Shown piece by piece: positions 58,316-64,000 of a stretch of 64,000 bases of DNA. The stretch is from Apodospora peruviana (taxonomy: Eukaryota; Ascomycota; Sordariomycetes; Sordariales; Lasiosphaeriaceae): NCBI GenBank assembly GCA_033439685.1, contig JAUEDM010000002.1, forward strand, positions 6,138,001 through 6,202,000. The letters run 5' to 3'. The translations under genes were made by a program, and so were the position numbers. Each line of letters starts with the position of its first letter. Within the stretch, counting starts at the first letter, position 1. Under the pieces are notes generated by a model. It saw nothing but the letters and a program-made list of their open reading frames with translations. It did no database searches and was not told where the DNA came from.

Positions 58316-59137
58316 CTAACCCTGCCCACGCGCCTCCTTCTGATGCTTCTTATCTCCCAGAGCCACATACCCCTTCGTCGTCTTCCCCGCACACCTAAGC
58401 ACATAAATCCGACACGTCGTCATCAAGATCATCAACACACACCGCTCGCCCAAGGCGCCCCTAAGCGCACTCCCCTTCAACTCAAGCGAAAACATCTTCG
58501 AAAATAACGCCAGCGCGTGACTTGGCCATTTCAGTAATGCAACCACCTCGTCCTCACCCCCATTTCCATTCCCCGAACTTCCACCAGACACAGGCTGCAC
58601 CCCCAACCTCACCATCTACCCGCCCTCCTCCTCCTTCCTCCACTGAAACCCTGCCCTCAGCTGCTGCTCCGGACCTACACCAACCATCGAAATATCAATC
58701 CCAACTTGCCTGCCAGGCCCCTCAAGCCTAACAGCCCTCATACTCTCCGTAACCATCTGAATCATCGTCTTCTCCGGACTGCCACTCGGACACAATAGCG
58801 GGGGCAATATCACCGCCGAGTGCGGATTGAAGCTCAGATAAACCCCCGAGCCACTGGCGGAAGACTCCTCGCTCGCAGCCGCAATCACGGTATCCCTGGT
58901 CTCATAGCTCGGACCTTGTAGTGGTGGAGAATGATGCCCGCACTGGATCCCGAGCAGGGCACGGGATACAAAACCCATGTGGAATTTGACGGTGAAGAGG
59001 ATGTCGAATTTGTTGTTGCCGTTGCAGATCTTGAAGGTTTTGAGCATCGTGGTGAGGTTGAGGGTGTTGTAGACGCCGTAGGCGTTCATAGAAAGTGGGA
59101 AGGACCGGGAGAGAGAAAATGGGGCCGGGGGTTTCAT
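58316..59137 (-). pseudogene. unknown protein gene with an in-frame TAG
   Basis: An unrecognised reading frame runs from an ATG at 59137 for 173 codons (MKPPAPFSLSRSFPLSMNAY, MLKTFKICNGNNKFDILF, VYLSFNPHSAVILPPLL), reaches TAG at 58616-58618 and continues open in the same frame for 99 more codons (MVRLGVQPVSGGSSGNGNGG, EVVALLKWPSHALALFSKMF, RCVLMILMTTCRIYVLRCAG) to 58316. Both halves look coding. Explanations are a recent nonsense change, stop readthrough (the context TAG-ATG is not a known strong readthrough signal), or a very short 42-nt intron starting at GTAGAT that would remove the stop in frame, but it lacks a good branch point. Function is not recognised. Confidence 0.5.
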
Positions 59138-60208
59138 GTTGGAAGCGGTGGCATGGACGTCATCAGGCTGGGTCACCGTGTCATCGAGTTCATAGGGCGG
59201 AGGAGTTTGCTCAGATGCTTGCTGAGAAGATTCTCATTTTCTTTTTTGTTAAGCTGCGTTGCTTGGATCGGTCATTTCCTTTTGTTACTGGTGTGCGGTT
59301 AGAACTTGGTAAACGTTGGTGGTGGAGGGAAAGTTTGGGAGGATGGATGGATGAGGAAAGGACTGACTACCTTAGGGCCTGGTCAGATGTGGATAGATGT
59401 GTGTGTGTGTGTGCATTTGTGTGGTTGAGGAATGGAAAGAAAAGAGTAATCGAAAAAGCCTTTCATATACCTGGACGACGGCCAGCTCGGGCCACCCAGG
59501 CACCTTCCGTACAACCACAGCCGTCTGATCACCCCGGCGTCACGCCGACCCGTCCGAAGACAAGAGGACTACGAAAGAGCACGCCGTACCTCGGACAAGG
59601 ACGTCATATATCGGACGACAAGGCACAACAGGGAGACGGCAGACATCGGACAACACGGCACCGAAGGCAGACGGCACGGAGCAGACGCACCGGGCACGCA
59701 CCCCGTACGATTTCCGAATCCAACGGACGTAAGTACGATCTCTAGAGTATGCCTAACAGATGGCCAGAGTTTATAGGAAGGAAGCTTGCGAGTGTAGATC
59801 GTAAGCTGAGCTAGAATAGAAGGTAGAGCGTATGGCCGCAAAAAGGAAGCGTTGCTAGTGTTGGAATACTGGCATTCGCGCACGGCTATACCTTAGGGCC
59901 CAAAGGGGTGTGCCGCAGTCACGTAACTAGCAACATCCCAAAGGGAGAGGGCACATAGCCCTGGCTTTCGTGCTTAGAAAGTTCGGGGTTCCCTTTCCCG
60001 CTTTCTCACGATGGGGCAGTTGCTGGAAGGAGGTTGGATATGACTGTTGTTGGTGGGGAGGTCCGTCGGAAAAGTTCGTCTGGGTTAGTTAAGGTATTGG
60101 TCTATAAGCTCTTTTGGGATGTAGCAGTCCTCAACAGCTAGACTTGCTGCCATCAATGCGGTAAATTTTCCGACGAGTATGTGTCACTCATCTTCCCAAT
60201 AATCTGAG
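59138..60208. other. intergenic with CpG-rich segment
   Basis: About 1.1 kb. From about 59470 to 59760 the sequence becomes rich in CGG, ACGG and CGGAC, unlike its AT-richer neighbours. An 84-bp segment bounded by inverted GTTGCTAG / CTAGCAAC follows. This may be a relic of a transposon or LTR, but no diagnostic coding region is present. Confidence 0.45.
59851..59934. repeat. 84-bp segment with 8-bp terminal inverted repeat
   Basis: GTTGCTAG at 59851-59858 and its reverse complement CTAGCAAC at 59927-59934 bound a GC-rich segment. It could be a miniature element, an LTR fragment or chance. Confidence 0.4.
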
Positions 60209-63200
60209 TCATGTTCCCACCCGTCTTATGCCCAGCTTCCTCCTCTTCGGAGATTCCTGCTCATCTTCCCACCATTCACCCGTCCGGTCATTAGACCTAC
60301 TTTCTCTCCCAACGGTATAACGAAACTCGGGGCGCTGCCAGTCCACGATGCCCTTCTCGACCCCTTCCAGGGCCTTAAAATTTTCCGTAGCAGCGTACCA
60401 AGCCGGATGCGTAATCTCAACAACACCCCTAAGTATCTTAATCCTAAGGTCTCTGGGGATATACATCTCACCAAGTTTGTTCCAGAGCAGCCAGAGGTCT
60501 TTTCCATCTTCCTCAAGCAGCGTTAGGACTACCGCATTCACAGCTTCTCGTACAGCCTGGAAACCAAGGCTGTGGCTGTCGTCCTTGGCTAGGTTATACG
60601 TCAATTCAGCCAAGGCCCGACGGCGAACCTGTTCGAAATCCAGACTCTGATGGTTGTTGTCGACTTCACCATCGCCTGTTGCCATTTCGGTTTCCTGTTT
60701 AAAAACGTCGCCTCCCTGGTCAACCAAGGATAACTCGATGAAGTTCTCGACGGTGCCGTCCTCAATATCTATTCTGGCGTCATCAAAGTCACCAGAATCG
60801 AGGTCGTGCAAGTCCGCGAGGCGACTGCCAAGAATCCTCAGGGCGACGTGATGTCCCATCCGCGCTGCGACGTTCTCGGCTGTCTGCTTATGCCCGTTAA
60901 GGACGGCGGTGTTGATGCGACCATGGCTGCCGACGAGCATCCGCAAGATGGCATCGCGCTTCATGCGCACCGCGACGTGGATCGGTGCGTTTCCATGCCT
61001 GTCAAGCATGTCGAGTTGGGGCTCAGCCTTGAGTAGAGCTATGACGATCTCCAGAGAGCCATTGATGATGGCGCAGTGCAGTGGAGTACCATAATTGTTG
61101 TTCTTTAGTTGGAGGTTGGGCTTTTCTGTGTGGCTCAGCAGTGTTTGTACGATCTCGATATTGCCATTGAAGCAGGCCATGTGCAGCGCTGTCATGCCTG
61201 CCTTGTCTGTGTGGTCAATATTGGCGCCGTGAGCTAGTAGAACCTTGGCATTCGTGCCAGAAGCACAACAGTGGAGTGCAGTTCTTCCAAAATCGTCTTC
61301 AATGTTGAGGAGCCCCGGGCTGGTCTGAAGAAGCCATTTGGTCGCGTGGCTCGACGGACCTGTCACGGCCATGTGCAAAGGAGTCCGGTTCATGCTGTCC
61401 ATGGGTGGTTTATTTTGGGGGGCCAGGCATTTATTTCTGGTGTGAATAATCTCGAGAATGCGTGCGGCTCCTGGGACGTCTCTTCGAGCCGCCATTTGAG
61501 CTGCAAAGTGGATGGGCAAGTTATATACCTTTGTGTTCCGGGGGTTGACCAACGGCAGGGAGACGAGGATCGGTTCCACATCAACAAGTGTCGAGAAGAC
61601 ATCGACATCATGGAAGTCGATTGCTTGAGCTATGGCTGTCATCCCATTTGGCGCGGCTTCGGGAAGGGAACCAAAAGATTGCAAGACAACTACCGTCTCT
61701 CTCAGTCGCTGTGTCCAGGCTGGACCATGCATTGCTCGTCTCTCAAGCGGAGAAGAGTAGCTCAGTGAGCACCCCAGCGGGATGTCAAACTTTGTTTCTC
61801 GACTGATGCCGGCGACATTCAACATGGCCCTCAGAGCATCCGGACAATGATGCTTCGCCGCCAAATGAAAGGCTGACCAATAGCATCTGGGATCCAATGC
61901 CGGGTATCGACCTTCTCTGTACACGCGATCCAATGGGTTGGCCCCCAGGTCGAGAAGGTATTTGAGAGCGGTAATATCGTTGACAGCAATCGTAAAGGCG
62001 AGGGGCGTACCGGTCAACTGCGTGGGCCACTGGGGATGTATCGTGTGAAAAACTGCACAACTCGCCTGGAGACTATTTTGCTGATTCGAAGTGTCCCAGA
62101 ACCTTGCCCTGCTCAAAGCGTCATCGCGTTTCTGGCCTTCGTCAAACATAGAGATTCGATGATAAGGAGTGCAACTGCAAGTTTCAGATGTCGTGCTTGC
62201 GGAATCGCTCAGAGCTGAACTGGAGGAACTGAACCCTTCTGCTTCTTCACTTGGCCAGGCATCAGTCAGCGTGCTCCCATCTTTTGTCGAAATCTCCAGG
62301 AGGGATTTGATTCTGTCCAAATAAGTCATGGACGTATCATTGTCCGTGCTCTGTGAATCAGATTGAAGAAGATGACCGAATACCCGAGCAACCGGATGCT
62401 CGAGCGTCCGCGCAGCATATGCATATCGGAAGGCGTCTCCTGAGGAAGGTGATGTACCAAAGCCGAGATGATAGCAAAGAGCAAGCTGCCATGTGGCCTC
62501 TGCGCTGTCTCGGATGCGCGTGTTTGAAACCAAGGTTCGTAGATTTGTGAATATTTGAACCTCGTGCTCCCATGCGATCTCTTGGTCGGTGTCTTGCCGA
62601 AACATCTTGGGGTACTGTTTTAGCCCCAGAACATGATCCTGCTAGCCGACTTTATCTGCGAGAAGACCGAAGAACAGTAACTCACATAATAGGACCACTC
62701 TGAACTTCCAAGATGTAGAGCCATGGTTGCTTGTAGTACCTGAGAGCCAGCGGAGCTATCAACTCGTCAGAGCTCGATCATTGACGTGCCGGGAATTGAG
62801 AACTTACTGCCAAGTAGACATGAACGGACAACCTGCAAGGTCGGATCGCCGGCGAGAAGGATCGACTTGCAATGTCATGGCCAGAGCTGCGCAAAACAGT
62901 TTGCGACGAAGAGGATTCCCATTCCTGCACATTGACGGTACCGACAACTTGGCGAACTCCAACATCCGCCCCGGGTGTTTAACGTAGGCTGGCTCGTCGA
63001 CATCGTCATCCTGGATAAGACCCGTATTGACGATATGTCGAAAGTACTCTTCGCCGTCAAGAAAGGTCTCCCAGATAAGCAGACCGAAGGACCAAATGTC
63101 GCATTTGTGCAGTTCTTCTGGAGGGATTGGGTACAGCTGTTGGTTGCGAACCTCGGGGGCATTATATCTAGAGGAGAAAAGTCAGATATTAAATCTCCCA

Positions 63201-64000
63201 CCGAATCCTAGGGTATGTACATGCACAAGCTGAAAGGTTGTTAGGATGGGCAGCCAGGAGTCGAATGGACCAGTGGATAGAGGTTTGAAGGATAAAAAGT
63301 TCAAGAGGGCTGCAGAACTGATTTAAATGGCAGGTACATGGCCAAGTGGTGACGTCAAGGAAGGGGACTCACGGAAAGGTCCCGGTATATCTCAATGGCT
63401 CGTCGCTTCCTTCCTGCCGCGTGTTCCCGAGCACAATCGAGTGACCGAAGTCGGCCAATTTGGCGATGGTGGCCGAGGGGCGGTCCCACGAGTCAAACAC
63501 GAGGACATTGTCGAGCTTTGTGTCTCCGTGGACGATGCCGCAAGCGTGCAAGCCGGCTATGGCGGAAGCAACATCGCCGAGAAGAATCTCCTTGTTCTCG
63601 ATTGATATTTTACCCGGAGCAACGCTGAGATATTCTCGGAAGGTGCGGTGGACGGCATATGGGACGAGAAGATAAGGCATTATCTTGACTTGATCGTCCG
63701 CGTCTTCTCCAGCGACCGTGCCATTGTTACTAGACTTGTGCCAACCATAGCCGAAAACGTCTGTAATGTTCGGATGAGCACGCAGAGGCGGGTGTCGCAT
63801 GATCCGCAGCTCAAGAATGACGGACTTCAGTCTCCGCCGATACGTCGAGTCATCCGGAGCAGTGCTGACCTTGAGGTGCTTGATAGCCAGTGGGACATTC
63901 TGGCCATCTTGACTTCGTAATTCGCATCTGTGAACAATAAAGGTCTCTCCCTCGCCGAGCTTCTCCTCCCACCGGACCTGATTGTAGAGACATTGGCGCA
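60209..64000 (-). CDS. protein kinase-ankyrin repeat fusion (5' end beyond window)
   Basis: Four visible exons (64000-63373 partial, 63167-62808, 62755-62686, 62614-60209) join in phase. The N-terminal part is a kinase: LGEGETFIVHR glycine loop, VPLAIKHLKV lysine, GIVHGDTKLDNVLVF catalytic loop, KLADFGHSI, and TGTFPYNAPEV built exactly at the first splice, then KCDIWSFGLLIWETF. After a Ser-rich linker, ankyrin repeats follow: TPLAFTIAVNDITALKYLLD, RTPLHMAVTGPSSHATKWLL, TALHMACFNGNIEIVQTLLS, TPLHCAIINGSLEIVIALLK and APIHVAVRMKRDAILRMLV. The C-terminal ~190 residues are unrecognised. The 63372-63168 intron is long (205 bp). The first exon(s) and start codon lie outside the window. At least 1150 residues are visible. 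Kinase-ankyrin fusions are fungal-specific expansions of unknown role, possibly in non-self signalling. Confidence 0.85.

Noticed and set aside
59400..59412. Short TG repeat as a notable microsatellite
   Set aside because: Only about six units, within chance expectation.
59095..59745. 216-codon plus-strand frame
   Set aside because: Overlaps the opposite-strand gene and the CpG-rich spacer; Arg-rich low-complexity translation without motifs.
62614..62760. Apparent stop between the kinase and ankyrin parts of the right-edge gene
   Set aside because: Using the GATAG acceptor at 62756-62757 instead of the later CTCAG gives a phase-consistent exon (62755-62686) that joins both parts.
1..64000. 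CRISPR arrays, operons, ribosome binding sites
   Set aside because: The window is eukaryotic, with spliced genes; the tandem repeats seen are too short and lack spacers.

Overview
The window is nuclear DNA of a filamentous ascomycete (Pezizomycotina, most likely a Sordariomycete). The genes carry short GT-AG introns of about 47-205 bp with CTRAY-type branch points. Family content is typical of plant-associated or saprotrophic moulds: an AA9 polysaccharide monooxygenase, a GH3 beta-xylosidase, a secreted intradiol dioxygenase, HET-domain proteins, kinase and ankyrin fusions, a P450 and a Tad-like LINE. I read gene models by joining reading frames at splice sites and checking phase. All functional calls are from recognised motifs, without any database search.

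Layout. 1-4.5 kb: a possible gene end at the left edge, cytosolic tyrosyl-tRNA synthetase, and a convergent TDT/SLAC1-type anion transporter. 5.1-13.2 kb: two related protein-kinase genes that share an N-terminal module. The first is a kinase-HET fusion broken by an in-frame stop and frame changes. 14.3-19.4 kb: P450, LURP-one-related protein, secreted intradiol dioxygenase. 19.4-22.8 kb: a 3.3-kb gene-poor stretch. 22.8-28.7 kb: DUF4360 secreted protein, AA9 LPMO, secreted amidohydrolase, dynactin p25. 29.9-33.3 kb: two multi-pass membrane proteins, the first with a broken frame. 33.5-34.1 kb: rhodanese/Cdc25-like phosphatase or arsenate reductase. 34.5-38.7 kb: a dead LINE. 39.3-41.4 kb: an intact HET gene. 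42.9-53.7 kb: small leucine-zipper-like gene, unknown Cys-tailed protein, MFS sugar transporter, membrane protein, small secreted cysteine-rich protein, DJ-1/PfpI protein. 54.6-58.0 kb: a tRNA-Lys gene and GH3 beta-xylosidase. 58.3-64 kb: a gene with an in-frame TAG, and a kinase-ankyrin fusion that runs off the right edge.

Two themes stand out. Plant-biomass and aromatic use: AA9 LPMO, GH3 xylosidase, lactose-permease-like transporter, intradiol dioxygenase, amidohydrolase. Self/non-self type signalling: kinase-HET, kinase, HET and kinase-ankyrin genes, of which one is clearly decaying.

The most unusual object is the tRNA-Lys(CUU) gene at 54582-54708. Its D-loop is interrupted by a 54-bp segment with every hallmark of a spliceosomal intron (GTAAGA donor, ACTAAC branch point, CAG acceptor). 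Removing it leaves a normal 73-nt tRNA. Canonical nuclear tRNA introns sit at 37/38 and have no such signals.
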